Source: Meloidogyne chitwoodi (taxonomy: Eukaryota; Nematoda; Chromadorea; Rhabditida; Meloidogynidae). Taken from it: 64,000 bases of DNA. The position numbers were made by a program, and so were the translations under genes. The stretch's first letter is position 1, and each line of letters begins with the position of its first letter. Location: positions 372,001-436,000 of the forward strand of contig JACZZP010000009.1 in assembly GCA_015183035.1 (NCBI GenBank), written 5' to 3'. Positions 44,455 through 56,200 of the stretch are shown piece by piece. The notes beneath the pieces were generated by a model. That model did no database searches. It was not told the DNA's origin and was given only the letters and a program-made list of their open reading frames with translations.

Positions 44455-44920
44455 GTGTCAATATTTGTATTCCAAGCAGTTTGTTGCACTTTTGGAGGCA
44501 TCTTTTTCTTTGCAATTCGATTCTTTCGTTTTTCACCCTATACTGATTAATATAATTGTTACGATCGCAAGTGTCCTACTTACGAGTAACAGGTGTCCGA
44601 GATTAACTGAGGTAGACGAGCAACAAGCAAAATTTATCACAAGGCAAATACAAGAGAGTTGAAGATAGAGAATAGGTATGAAGTGTTGTCGGTCGAGGTT
44701 AACTCAAAGACTGATTATTTACTGGTGCTTATATAGTATGTTGACTAGACCGTTAAAGGTGTCTATAAAAGACCACCACTCATATCCAACAATAATACAA
44801 GTGCAAAGACAAGCAAAATGATGCTAAAAAAAGTTGTTTAAAAATTTAATTTTAAAAATTTAAAAACAAACAAAAGTTTATGTAGCAGACCAAAACAAAA
44901 CGAAAATTCTCACTGATCAA
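44455..44920 (-). pseudogene. Tandem partial duplicate of the 45030-45275 gene segment
   Basis: Minus-strand sequence matches the last exon and intron of the neighbouring small gene: ATTTTGCTTGTCTTTGCA and CGAAAGAATCGAATTGCAAA occur in both. The copy lacks one base in the AATCAGTATA region and is split by a 235-bp solo LTR. The first two exons are absent. Confidence 0.75.
44557..44791 (-). mobile_element. Solo LTR of a retrotransposon
   Basis: A 235-bp insertion that reads TGTTGGATATGAGTGGTGG ... CGATCGTAACA on the minus strand, so it has TG...CA ends. A TATATAAGC box lies inside. The 5-bp direct repeat ATAAT flanks it at 44552-44556 and 44792-44796. No primer-binding site or gag-pol follows, so it is a solo LTR left by LTR-LTR recombination. 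The Copia, Gypsy or Bel class cannot be set from the ends alone. Confidence 0.85.
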
Positions 44921-45029
44921 AAAGGCACATTTTTTAAAATTAAATTTTATTTAAACAAAAGTAAAATAATTTTAAACAAATTTTAAAAATAAAATTATCT
45001 ATGATGATTTTTTGTCAAGAAGTGGTCTT

Positions 45030-45451
45030 TTAACCTTTTATGTCACAATGCTTGTACGCCAAGGTTTGTTCAACTTTTGGAGGCAGCTTTTTCTTTGCAA
45101 TTCGATTCTTTCGTTTCTCACCCATATACTGATTAAGATTTTTGAGAAATACAAATGCAAAGACAAGCAAAATGATACTAAAAAAAAGTTTTTTAAAAAT
45201 TAAATTTTTAAAAAATTAAAAACAAACAAAATGTTTATGTAGCCGACCAAAACAAAACGAAAATTCTCACTTCCATTCCAAGCAGATTTGAAGGCATCAA
45301 TGTTTGTTATCAGTCCTAATGAGAAGCCGTAAAATGTGGAATTTGTTCCTTCTGAAAAATTGGAAAAAAATTGAATTTATTTGAATAAAATAAAAAACAA
45401 ACGTTGAGCATCAGCAAAAAAGTTATCTAAAAAATTTGATGACAATTCCAT
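45030..45451 (-). CDS. Small predicted protein of unknown function
   Basis: Exon 1 starts at ATG 45449-45451 (MELSSNFLDNFFADAQ). Exon 2 reads GTNSTFYGFSLGLITNIDAF and KSAWNG. Both join in phase at GT/AG sites. A third exon from about 45178 can be read in two open frames. One encodes a strong hydrophobic helix and basic tail (SIILLVFAFVFLKNLNQYMG ... RIAKKKLPPKV), with its stop at 45030-45032. The frame that splicing phase predicts reads ISFCLSLHLYFSKILISIWV and stops at another TAA nearby. I do not recognise the family. The membrane frame looks more protein-like but needs a one-base shift or a different splice site. Confidence 0.5.
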
Positions 45452-46511
45452 TTTAAATTTACTTTTAAAAATAAGTTTTGTTTAGTCAATAAATTTAAAA
45501 ATTGAAAGATTAAAAAAAATTAAGGGACGCTATGAAAACAAAAAAAATTTAAATGATAAAAATTGCGCGCCAAATTTAATAAAAGGACAGTTCAGAGCGG
45601 ACGAATATAGCAAAGTGGCCGATTTTGAGTGTTTCAAAAATTTCCTTTTAAATTCATTTTTTGCTTCTTTAGTTGTTATTTTTAAATAAAAAATAATATA
45701 TTGGTACTTACGTATTAAAATATTTTTTTTAAAGTGAAAACGCCCGTTTTGTCGCCTGTTGAATTGCCGCCATTGATCGACCCGCGATTACTTGGCCGCG
45801 ACTAGTCGGGCTGTCCCTCGTTTTATCAATTTATTTTTTTAATTTTTCCTCAATTTTTATATTATCACCACACATTTTTCATTTTAATTGAAAGTTGGAT
45901 GATCGGCCCACATTTCTCCTTAAATATATAAATATTTTAGAATAATCATCACCTTTCAATTTTTCTTTTTTAAAAAAGAATGGCGAGAAAAAAATAATAA
46001 AATGCAATCGCGTGTTTTTCTGTGTTTGTTAACTTATTAAAATTAAAATAAATATAAACAAATTAACATTTAATATTTTTTAATTTTGTAACTTTTATAA
46101 CAAATTAAGTACACAATTTAAAACATTTTTTTTTAATAATTTATAGCAGAAAACTTTTTTTTCCGAATTTTAAAAAATGCGCCCTTGGGGAAAATATTCT
46201 TTGCTATTTATTTTTACTCTTATTTTTAAATATAAATTTGTTTATTATTCAAAAAAAAATTTTTTTTTTACTTAACTTACATATTTCTTTTCCTCTTCCC
46301 TTTTCCATCTTTCTTAAAAAAGCGTGAGATAATATTGAAAATCTTAACGTAACGGGATATTGGAAAAACGTCATCAAAAAAGGGTGAACGTGCATTTTTC
46401 TTTTTTTATTCAAAAATTGTTAAAGAGTTGGAATTGACGTTTTCCAAGACAATAAATTTAAAAAAATTTTTACATTTTAGAGAATTATTGACCTTTAAAA
46501 TAAATTAAAAA
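45452..46511. promoter_or_regulatory. Upstream region of ATP-citrate lyase
   Basis: Intergenic between the small gene and ACLY. It contains a block that is unusually G+C-rich for the window at about 45590-45830 (for example gatcgacccgcgattacttggccgcgac), then A/T-rich sequence to the ACLY start. No gene was found. Promoter activity is inferred from position. Confidence 0.45.
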
Positions 46512-49500
46512 ATGTCTGCAAAACCTATTAATGAATATTCTGGCAAAGAGTTGCTTTATCGTTCACTGGAGCATGTCCAAGCTCTGTCCAAACCAAAAGC
46601 CATTGAATTAGACGAAGAGAGTAATTTTACTAATTCAATTCAAAATTGTGAATGGTTAAAAGCTGACAAAGTATTTTTTTAAATTTAAATTTATTTTTTA
46701 ATTTTTAATTAGAAGGGAGTAATCAAACCAGACCAATTAATAAAGCGAAGAGGAAAACATTCACTCGTCAAAATTGGGTCTATTGATGAATTGAATAAAT
46801 GGTTTAATGAAAGAAAAGGACAATATATTCAAGTTTGTTTAATTTTTTTAATTAAAAAGGACCTCTAAAAATCCAAAAATTTCCTCTACTTTTTAATTTT
46901 GGGGGCAACAGTCAACAATTTTTGTACGCGACTTTTCCTCTATATAAATTCGTAAGATTGCTATCAATCATTGCCGGTGTGTTACAAATTGCTTTTTATT
47001 ATTTCTCTATTTTGCCGTTAATCAGATCCGTTCGATGAGTTATCTTTAAAAAAGTTGCGGACTTTTATTCCCTAAAATTTACAAAATTTCTAAATTTCCG
47101 TGGGTAAAACCGATCTTATTTGGGATAAATTATTTTTTTAACAACGTTGTTAGATTGAAAAAACAAATGGTCGTCTTTCTCGATTTATTCTTGAACCCTT
47201 TGTCGTTCATTCTCAAAAAGATGAGCTTTACTTGGCCATTTACAGTCAAATGTATAATGATGTTATTTTGTTCTTTGAAGAAGGAGGTGTTGACATTGGG
47301 GATGTTGACCAAAAGGTTTTTTTTTACTTTTCTAAACATAAATTTAATTTTATATTTTTAAAGGCTCGTAAACTGCTTGTTCCAGTGAAAGAAAATGATG
47401 ATGAAATGAAATTAAATGACAAAGATCTCAATGAACTTTTAGGTAAAAATTTGGATGCAACAAAAAAGAGGTCTTGTTTTAAAATTTTAAACTTTGTAAT
47501 TAATTTTTTAAAGTCTTGTATTGTCATTTATCAAAGAATTATATTCTGTTTATAAACGAAATCACTTTACATATTTGGAAATTAATCCACTTGGTATTTT
47601 TTTTAATAAAGTTTAAAATTCCTTATTTATTTAGTTGTTTGCTCTGGAAAAATTTATATACTCGATTTGGCTGCAAAACTTGACGAGACAGCTTCGTTTC
47701 TTTGCTCTGAATTGTGGAAAACACGTGATGGGGAAGAAATTGAATTTCCTGCTCCTTTTGGTCGAGATCTTGCAACTGAGGTTTGAAACTTCTTTTTTTA
47801 TTTTTTTATTAATTTTATATAGGAAAAATACATTGCCGAATTGGATGCTAAAACCGGTGCATCACTTAAATTGACTATTCTTAACAGAAGCGGACGAATT
47901 TGGACAATGGTTGCTGGTGGTGGTGCATCTGTTGTTTTTACGTTTGTTTCAAATTTACTTACCTTTAAATTCTTTTTTTCTTCTTTTTTTAAAGTGACAC
48001 AATTTGTGATTTAAACGGTGCTTCAGAATTGGCAAATTATGGTGAATATTCAGGTGATCCAAGCGAGTCACAAACTTTTGAATATGCAAAGACTATTCTT
48101 TCAATAATGACTGAGGGTAGTCCTCATCCTAAAGGGAAAGTTTTAATTATTGGTGGATCTATTGCGAATTTTACTAATGTGGCAGCTACTTTCAAGGTTT
48201 TCAGATTTTTGATAAACTCGAGAAAGTATATTAGTGAATAAAACTGATTTGTTAGTAATGTGTTTGTGGCGCAGTGGGTTGTGCTCTAGTTTAGGCCCTT
48301 TCCTATGATGTTTCGATTCCATCAACCGTCCGAATAGTAAAATAATAGTTTTAATTATTTAGGGAATTATTAATGCAATTGAAACTTTTGCTGAAAGACT
48401 TAGAATGCATAAAGTAGTAATTTTTGTTCGTCGTGGTGGACCTAATTATCAAGGAGGATTGCGTAAATTTAAAGAAGCAGGTTTATATTTTTTAAATTAA
48501 TTTGTTTTGAGAATTTTCAATTTTTTTATTAGCTTCTCGTCTTGACATTCCAATTCATGTTTTTGGTCCAGAGACTCATATGACAAGCATTGTTGGAGCT
48601 GCTCTTGGTGTTAAACCAATCCCTGAAGCGTCTTTAGCGCCACATACTACAGGACAATTTTTGTTAACTCCTGGACATGTTAGTGATTATTTAATAATTT
48701 TTAAATTTCTCCTTTAAAAAGGTTGAAAAAAGTGACTCTTCTACTTCACAAACTCAAAGTTCCGAGTCGTTAAAAATTAATACGAATGGTTGTGTTAGAA
48801 ATAGTGAAATGACAGCAAAAACAACAGCAACAACTGATGGAGAATCAAACGAAATTTCTCAAAAAATTTGTAGTCTTTTTGAAAATGATACAAAAGCAAT
48901 TATTTGGGGACAGCAAACACGTGCCATTCAAGTTGTTTATTAATTTATTTGTTAGGAAAAAAGCAATAATATGGTTTAATTTCCATCTAGGCTTTAGGTG
49001 TTTGATGGCCTAGTGGATTAGGGCGCAATTTAAGAATATAAGGGTCATAGGTTTGACGGCAGCTAAGTCCCCCCCAATTTTTCTTTAACTGGGCATTGCA
49101 TTTCGACATTTTTAAACTTGAAAAATTTTTTTTCATTAGGGAATGATGGATTTTGATTATGTGTGTCGTCGAGAATGTCCTTCTGTTGTTGCTTCTACTT
49201 ATCCTTTCACTGGAGATCATAAACAAAAGTTTTATTTTGGTCAAAATGAATTGCTTGTCCCCGCGTATAAATCTATGGAAAAAGCTTTTCGATCGCATCC
49301 AGAAGCTTCAGTAATGATAACTTTTGCTTCAATGCGTTCTGTTTATGATACTGTTGTAGAAGCTCTTCAATTTTCACAACAAATAAAAGTAATCGCAATA
49401 ATTGCTGAAGGAGTACCTGAAAATCAAACGAGGAAATTAATCAAGGTTTTTGATAAAATTGATAAATTTAAACAAAAATAAATTTATTAAAAAGATTGCA

Positions 49501-51575
49501 CGTGAAAAAGGAGTAATAATAATTGGACCTGCGACTGTTGGAGGTATTAAACCTGGATGTTTCAAAATTGGAAACACTGGGGGGATGATGGACAATATTT
49601 TGGCGTCAAAGTTGTATCGTCCTGGAAGTGTTGCTTATGTTTCTCGTTCTGGTGGAATGTCAAATGAGGTTTCTTTTAATAAAATGTAGTTTTGAAATTT
49701 TTTTAAATTAAAAGTTGAACAACATTCTTGCACACAATACTGACGGTGTTTTTGAAGGAATAGCAATTGGTGGTGATCGCTACCCTGGATCAACTTTTAC
49801 AGATCATATTTTACGTTTTCAGGATGATCCAAGGTTTTTTATTCTTTAAAAGTTAAAATTTTTATTAAAAAAATTAGAGTAAAAATGCTTGTACTGCTTG
49901 GAGAACTTGGAGGAGAAGAGGAGTATAAAATTGCAGAAGCATTAGAAACTAAAAGAATTACAAAGCCATTAATTGCCTGGTGTATAGGCACATGTGCTGA
50001 TCACATAATTTCTGATGTTCAATTTGGTCATGCGGGGGCTTCCGCAAACGCTTTGCGCGAAACGGCAATGGCGAAAAATTCTGCTTTAAAATTAGCTGGT
50101 GCATATGTTCCTGACTCTTTTGATGATTTTGGAGTTTTAATTGCAAATGTATACTCACAGCTGGTAGAAAATAGAACTATAGTGCCTCAGCCTGAAGAAC
50201 CCCCGCCACCTGTTCCAATGGATTATGCATGGGCAAAGGTTTTTTTTAATTTTCGCTATATTCGTTAACTAGAAGAAATATATAATAAATAAAAATGAGC
50301 TGTTATTTAAAAGTTGACTTGTGGCTCAGTGGTTGTGATCTTGATTGGGACTTTCCCTTTGATGGTTCGATTCCGTCAACTATCCAAGCATTTTTTCAGA
50401 GCATAAACAAAATAAATTTTATTTTTTTAGGAACTCGGTTTAATTCGTAAACCTGCATCAATTATGACTTCGATTTGTGATGAACGTGGAGAAGAACTTC
50501 TTTATGCTGGTGTACCAATTAGTCGTGTACTTGAAAATAATGTTGGTGTAGGCGGAGTACTTAGCCTTTTGTGGTTTCAGGTTTTTTTTAATAATTATTT
50601 TAATTTACTCTGAGTATGTTTTTTAAGAAGCGTCTTCCAGACTATGCAAATCGTTTTATTGAAATTTGTTTAATGCTAACAGCAGATCATGGTCCAGCAG
50701 TGAGCGGAGCACACAATACAATCGTATTTTTTAATTTATTTATTTTAATTTAATTAATTTAAAGGTTTGTGCACGTGCTGGAAAAGATTTGATTTCTTCA
50801 TTAGTTTCAGGCCTCTTAACAATTGTAATTTTTATTTTATTTTTTTTTTTTTGAATTTCTTCTTCTTTAAAAAAAGGGTGATCGTTTTGGTGGTGCTTTA
50901 GATGGAGCAGCAAAATCTTTTTCTCAAGCTTTGGATAAAGGATTTAGCCCTATGCAATTTGTAAACGAACAAAAAAAGCTGGGAAAATTAATTCCTGGAA
51001 TTGGACATCGCGTGAAATCTGTAAGATAATATTATTTTTTTTACAAAAACATTTTTTAAAAATAATTTTAGATAAATAATCCAGACAAACGTGTTGAAAT
51101 ATTAAAAAAGTTTGCGTCGGACAAGAAAGTTTTTAAGCAGGCAACACCATTGTTTGATTATGCATTGAAAGTGGAACAAATTACAACGTCCAAGGTTTTT
51201 TTAATTTTCGGCAAATTTGTTGAATTTTACTGTTTTTTATTTGAATTTTTTTTCCAAAGAAACCTAATTTAATTCTCAACGTTGATGGTGCAATTGGCAC
51301 AATTTTTGTTGATATTTTGCGTAATTCTGGTATGTTTACTGCACAAGAAGCACATGAAACTGTTGAAATTGGAGCGTTAAACGGTCTTTTTGTACTTGGA
51401 CGTAGCCTTGGTTTTATTGGTTTGTTTGAATTTTTTTAATATTAAAAAATTATTTTTTTAAGGCCATTATCTTGACCAACGCCGACTCAAACAAGGACTT
51501 TACCGTCATCCTTGGGATGATATAAGTTATATAATGCCAGAAGCTGATTATGGTGATACTCCTCCCAGTCTTTGA
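46512..51575 (+). CDS. ACLY: ATP-citrate lyase (ATP citrate synthase)
   Basis: Cytosolic enzyme making acetyl-CoA and oxaloacetate from citrate, CoA and ATP, feeding lipid synthesis and histone acetylation. Domains are in full animal order. The ATP-grasp region reads [39 protein letters not shown] and LEINPLVV. The CoA-binding and ligase region reads [19 protein letters not shown] and [16 protein letters not shown]. The phosphohistidine segment is [21 protein letters not shown]. The citrate-synthase-like C-terminus reads [49 protein letters not shown] and [23 protein letters not shown]. Catalytic His and the GHRVKS loop are intact. Length is close to the usual 1,100 residues. ATG at 46512, TGA at 51573-51575. 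Three introns each contain a sense tRNA-like unit. Confidence 0.97.
48261..48331 (+). ncRNA. tRNA-like unit, sense, ACLY intron
   Basis: TTTGTGGCGCAGTGGGTTGTG (A box) and ATGTTTCGATTCCATCAACC (B box). It is clearly related to the unit at 50311: both share TTGTGGCNCAGTGG, CTTTCC and TTCGATTCC then TCAAC. It ends about 30 nt before the acceptor. Confidence 0.62.
49000..49070 (+). ncRNA. tRNA-like unit, sense, ACLY intron
   Basis: The A box TGATGGCCTAGTGGATTAGG is very good. The B box is weak (GGTTTGACGGC). A TTAAGAA loop resembles a leucine-type anticodon loop, but stem pairing is poor. A short C-run (ccccccc) follows. Confidence 0.52.
50311..50385 (+). ncRNA. tRNA-like unit, sense, ACLY intron
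   Basis: AGTTGAC at the 5' end pairs perfectly with GTCAACT directly after the B box (GGTTCGATTCC). The A box is TGTGGCTCAGTGG. The alternative reading gives a complete T-stem (GATGG/CCGTC) but no acceptor stem. It ends about 45 nt before the acceptor. Confidence 0.65.
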
Positions 51576-53261
51576 GACGACCTTTTGTGTTAAAAAATAA
51601 GCGAGGATTTTCAGCTGAAAAAAGTATATATTTTATGACAGGTTTATTATTTTATATATTTAAAAAAATCTTTGAAAATTCTCACTTTTAATCAGTTAGG
51701 CTATAGTCTTTTTTTAATACCACTTGACAAAAATAAATTATATATAACCGGTTAATTTTTATTAAAAAATTCAATTCATTTTTCGCAAAAATTAAAAAAA
51801 TGCAATAATTTTTTGATATTTTTTTTATTAATTTTAACGTGTAGAGAGATTTATAATTCAAACATAAAACATATAAATATGTTGTGTAGCTTGTATTTTA
51901 TTTTTTTAATTTATAAGAGATTTATTCCAGTAAATAATTCATTTTTGTTTTAATATCTCTATTAAATTTATTTTTTTTTTAATTTAAATAGTTTGAATTG
52001 AATAAATATTTATTATTAAATTATTTTTAAAATATGTTTTAATGTAAATATTTACATTTTATTTATTTTTAAAAAAAAGATCAAACAACAAACAAAGTCT
52101 TAAAAAGAGCTTTATTTTTAAAATTAAATTCAAAAAAAACCTTAATTAACACACAATGCATTAATAGAAGAAAAAAAGTAGAGAGAGAATGATAAAAGTA
52201 AGTTAGAGACGAAAAGAAAAATAAATAGATTTGAAAAAAGTCGTTTCGAAACATAAAACTCGGCGTAAAATATTATTCTGGCATTGTGTATTTTAAAAAA
52301 GTTTATTTAAAAAAAATTTACTTTTGCATCATTTTGCGTTCCTATCAGTAATTTATTCATTTTTTTATTTTTTGTTTAAGGATTTGCGCGCTAAACATTT
52401 CACACACTTTAAAATTTCCTTTAAAATAGCTTAATAATTCATATCAACTTTAATATTTTCAATGATCACAAAAAAAGTGCATAAAATAGTATTTTTATTT
52501 ACTATTAACGGAAGCAATTGTCTTCTTTTTTTTTTTGATCGACTTTTTTAAGTAATTTTTACACACAAGATCTCTCATCTTCGATTTATTAGTGGTTTAG
52601 GCCCACCCTTTACAAATATATAGGAGAAATAGTGTATATAAATTCTGCACATTAGTAAAATTTTGGCAAGAACAAAGCAAAGAGAGGGGAAGAGGAATAG
52701 TTAGTATAGGCTGAGCTGATTTGTTTTGAGCCATAATGTGTAGGAAAAATAAGAAGATGGTGGCGAGAGGGCAGAGGAGTTTATGAGGGGGGTCTCTCTG
52801 GGCAAAGAACAACCCAAACGTTTCTCCCCTATTTTCAATTTTTAAAAGAGTGAAAATAGGTGAGGCGCGTTATCATTTGCGACAAGGCAAATATTAGAAA
52901 ATGAAAAAAAATATTTTAAGAGAAAAGGTAGATAAGTAATTTAGTTTTAGTGTATTTGCATGTGTAGAAGAAGAACACAATTTCGAGAAAAATTGTAGAA
53001 AAATTAGATTTTTTTCTGTACTCTATTTTTGTATAATACTCTTATTTTTTATTACAAGTTCAAATTTTTTTTTCAAAAAAATCTTTCCACTTTTCCAAAT
53101 TTGGGACTCTTTCATTTTTTTATCATCACTTTTTATGGTGTTATAACACAAAAAAGAAAAGATTATTTTATTCAAAGATCAACGCGTTATTGATCTTTTT
53201 TGTGTTTTGAAATTCTCATTTTTATTATATATTTTTTTAATAATTTTAAGATTTAACTAAA
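51576..53261. other. Intergenic region ACLY/CLUH
   Basis: ACLY 3' flank (T-rich) and CLUH upstream sequence. A purine-rich stretch (52660-52790) and A/T runs are present. No repeat of the MITE families and no gene were recognised. The ATG at 53262 is preceded by A/T-rich leader sequence. Confidence 0.6.
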
Positions 53262-56200
53262 ATGAATTCTGAATTAATTAATAATACAACTGCTCAAACA
53301 TGTGAAAAAATATTGCTCAACGGAAACGACGAAAAATCAACAATTTCTGATTCAACTGCTCATAACGATTCTGGACACGAATCTTCTGGATCACTTAGCA
53401 CAGAACAGCCTTCATCTCCAGCAGAAGGAGGAGAGCAAAAGAAGCAACAAAAAGATGATAATAATGCGTTTACAAGTACTTTGGAAAAATTAAATTCTCA
53501 GGATTTTGCTGAAACAAAATATTTTCGTGTTAAAGTTTCTGTTAGTGGTGGTGAAAGTGTTGATGTTCAGGTTTTTTTTATTTATTATTTTAATAAAGAT
53601 TGGGCTATTTATTAGAAAAGACTGGGGGTTTTTCTGTACCCAACATTTTCAGAATTTCTGAGAATTTTTATTTTTTCTCTGGGCAAGGGTTTTTGCTGGT
53701 ATTCAGATCCTATGTCCTTCCCCAACGGTCATTTAATTAAAACAAAGTCTAAGAGATTTTTAAAAATTCTCCAATCTCTAATTTCTTTAGATAAGTGACA
53801 CTGACATTGTTCAAGAACTTTATCAAATGCTTTTGGAAAGGGATTCGACTTGTCATCGTACTTGTTTTCGACTTTATTATGAAGGAAATCCGTTGGATCA
53901 ATTTACGGAAATTCGCAACATTCCTAATATTAAAGACCAGGCTGTTTTTAACATTATTGAAGGTTTGCTTAAATTATAAATATTTCGAATTTAATCAAAA
54001 AGATTAACACTAAATTTTGCATTTTTTATTGTGTTGATCTTTTGGGTCGAAATTAGGAATATTTTTTTTCCAACATTTTCTTCTCTTTTTAGAGCCTTAC
54101 AATATTAGAGAGGCACGTACTCATGTTCGTCATTTACGTGAACTTGTACGTTCTCACGATATTTCTGATGCTGTTAATGGTATTGAATTTGCTTCGTTTT
54201 CATGTCTTTCACAAATTACTCAATCTGTTGAAGAAGGGGGAAAGAAATCAAAATCATCTTTAATTTCTTCTTCCTCTACCGTAACAGAAGTACGTTCATC
54301 ATCAGAATCTGATTGTTTGTTACCTCCATATTGGCTTTTACCTAAAGGATGTGGAGAAGCTCCTCTTAAACCTTTAATTCAACTAAATAATAATGTATAC
54401 AAAAACAACAACGGAACGGAATCATTGAGTCCAAATTCTTTTAATGCGCTTAGACAAATTTATTTTTCTTCGTTCAATCCACCCCCTGGGCCTAGAAAAA
54501 TGAAGGTTTTTTTAATGTTTTTTTAAATTAATTATAAATTTTAGGGTGATATTCTCTACTTAGTTGTTGATTGTGTGGAAGAACGACGTTTTCACATAAC
54601 TTGTTGTACTCGTGGATTTTTTGTAAATTCTTCTGTTGGTGATGTATTCAAACCAGAGAAATCGTCAATTTACGGAAATCGAATTTATCACAGCCTTTTT
54701 GATTTGCTTTCTGAGCTTAGCCCTAACTTTAAAAAAACTTTTGCGCAAATTCTTAAAGCACGTGGGAATAAACATGTTTTTGAACGGCTTCCAACACCTT
54801 ATCAACTTTATCATTGGGTATTTTTTATTTATTGTTAGATTTAAGAATATTTATTTCTTTTCACTGTTTGTGACAAAAGTCCGCAATTTTTGTCTGCAAC
54901 TTTTTATAACTTTTTGGAACACACCGGCATACGTTTGATAGATGTTTTTATAGCGGAAAGATGTGAAAAAAGGGGTAGTTGCTGCATTTTTTTATACTTT
55001 CAAAATGATAATTTATAAAAAAGTTGCGGAAAAAATTGCGGACTTTTGTGAAAAATACCAAAATTTTAAAGATTGTTCCTTTGGTTGACAACAAATTAGA
55101 CCAAATGAGAGCTGACGATCAAATTCAACCTTTTCGTATTGGCTTTGAGGATCATATGCCAGGGCAAATTAGAGATTGGTTTTTCTTAGTTTTTTTGACA
55201 TTTTTTTTAATTTTAATTTTCTTTAGGAATGAAGAATTACAAACAACACATGATATGCCTCAGGGAACATTTGCTGAACGTTTATGCCGTGACCGTGCAC
55301 GGTTTAAAGTAAATTCCGATTTTGTACAGGCTTGTGTTCGTGGAGCAATGGCGGTTTGTTTTTTTAATTTTGAGTTTGTTTTTTTATTTTTGAAGAATTG
55401 GGGGGTAATTGAAGTTTTCTTTTTTCCTCTTTACCTCCCCCCTAATTTTTTATTTGATTTTGTAAAAAAAATTTTTTGGGAGGTTTTGCTTTTAGCAAGT
55501 AATTGGAGAATAAAAAAGGTCAATGAAGAAAGAGAGAGTTAAAAGTAGAAAACCCCAAAAGTTTAAAATTTTACTACAAAATTTAACTTATTTGTATTTT
55601 TTAATTTTTGGACTTTTTTCTTTTAATTTTAAAGGTAATTGATGGGTCAGTTCTCAGCATTAATCCTTCGGATGAACCAAAAATGCAAATGTTTATTTGG
55701 AATAATATTTTTCTTTCACTTGGGTTTGATGTAAAAGATCATTACAAGGTTTTCTTTTTTAATTTAAAAAAATTTAATTTTACATTTTTTAGGAAATTGG
55801 GGGCGATGCAGCTGCTCATGCTTCTTATTCTGCTGATTTGGCTGCTGTTCAGGCATATGCTCATATTGATGATCCTAAACTTCATACTTGTGGAATGACT
55901 GTAATTGATTTACGTGGTTGTCGTATAATGGCTCAATCTATTATTCCGGGTTTTTTTTTATTCTTAGAATTAGAGAGGGATTTATTGATAAAAGTGAACA
56001 GTCTGAGGGGCTCTAATGGTGTTTCGTTTTTTACTTTTATTTTTTCTTGTCTTAAAATTGTCAATTGGTTAATTAATTAATTATTCGGCCTAAACTCCGC
56101 AAATTTTATCTGCAACTTTTTGATTATTTTGAGACAGAAAATCAAAAATTTTTGCTAAAGCATTATTTATTAAAATCTACGGTAATTGTATGATTATCAC

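Noticed and set aside
48987..49298. Antisense ORF over ACLY
   Set aside because: It is opposite to a conserved ACLY exon and a tRNA-like unit, with no similarity to any family I know.
52597..52812. Minus-strand ORF in the ACLY-CLUH gap
   Set aside because: Composition is that of purine-rich intergenic DNA; no splice partners or motif.
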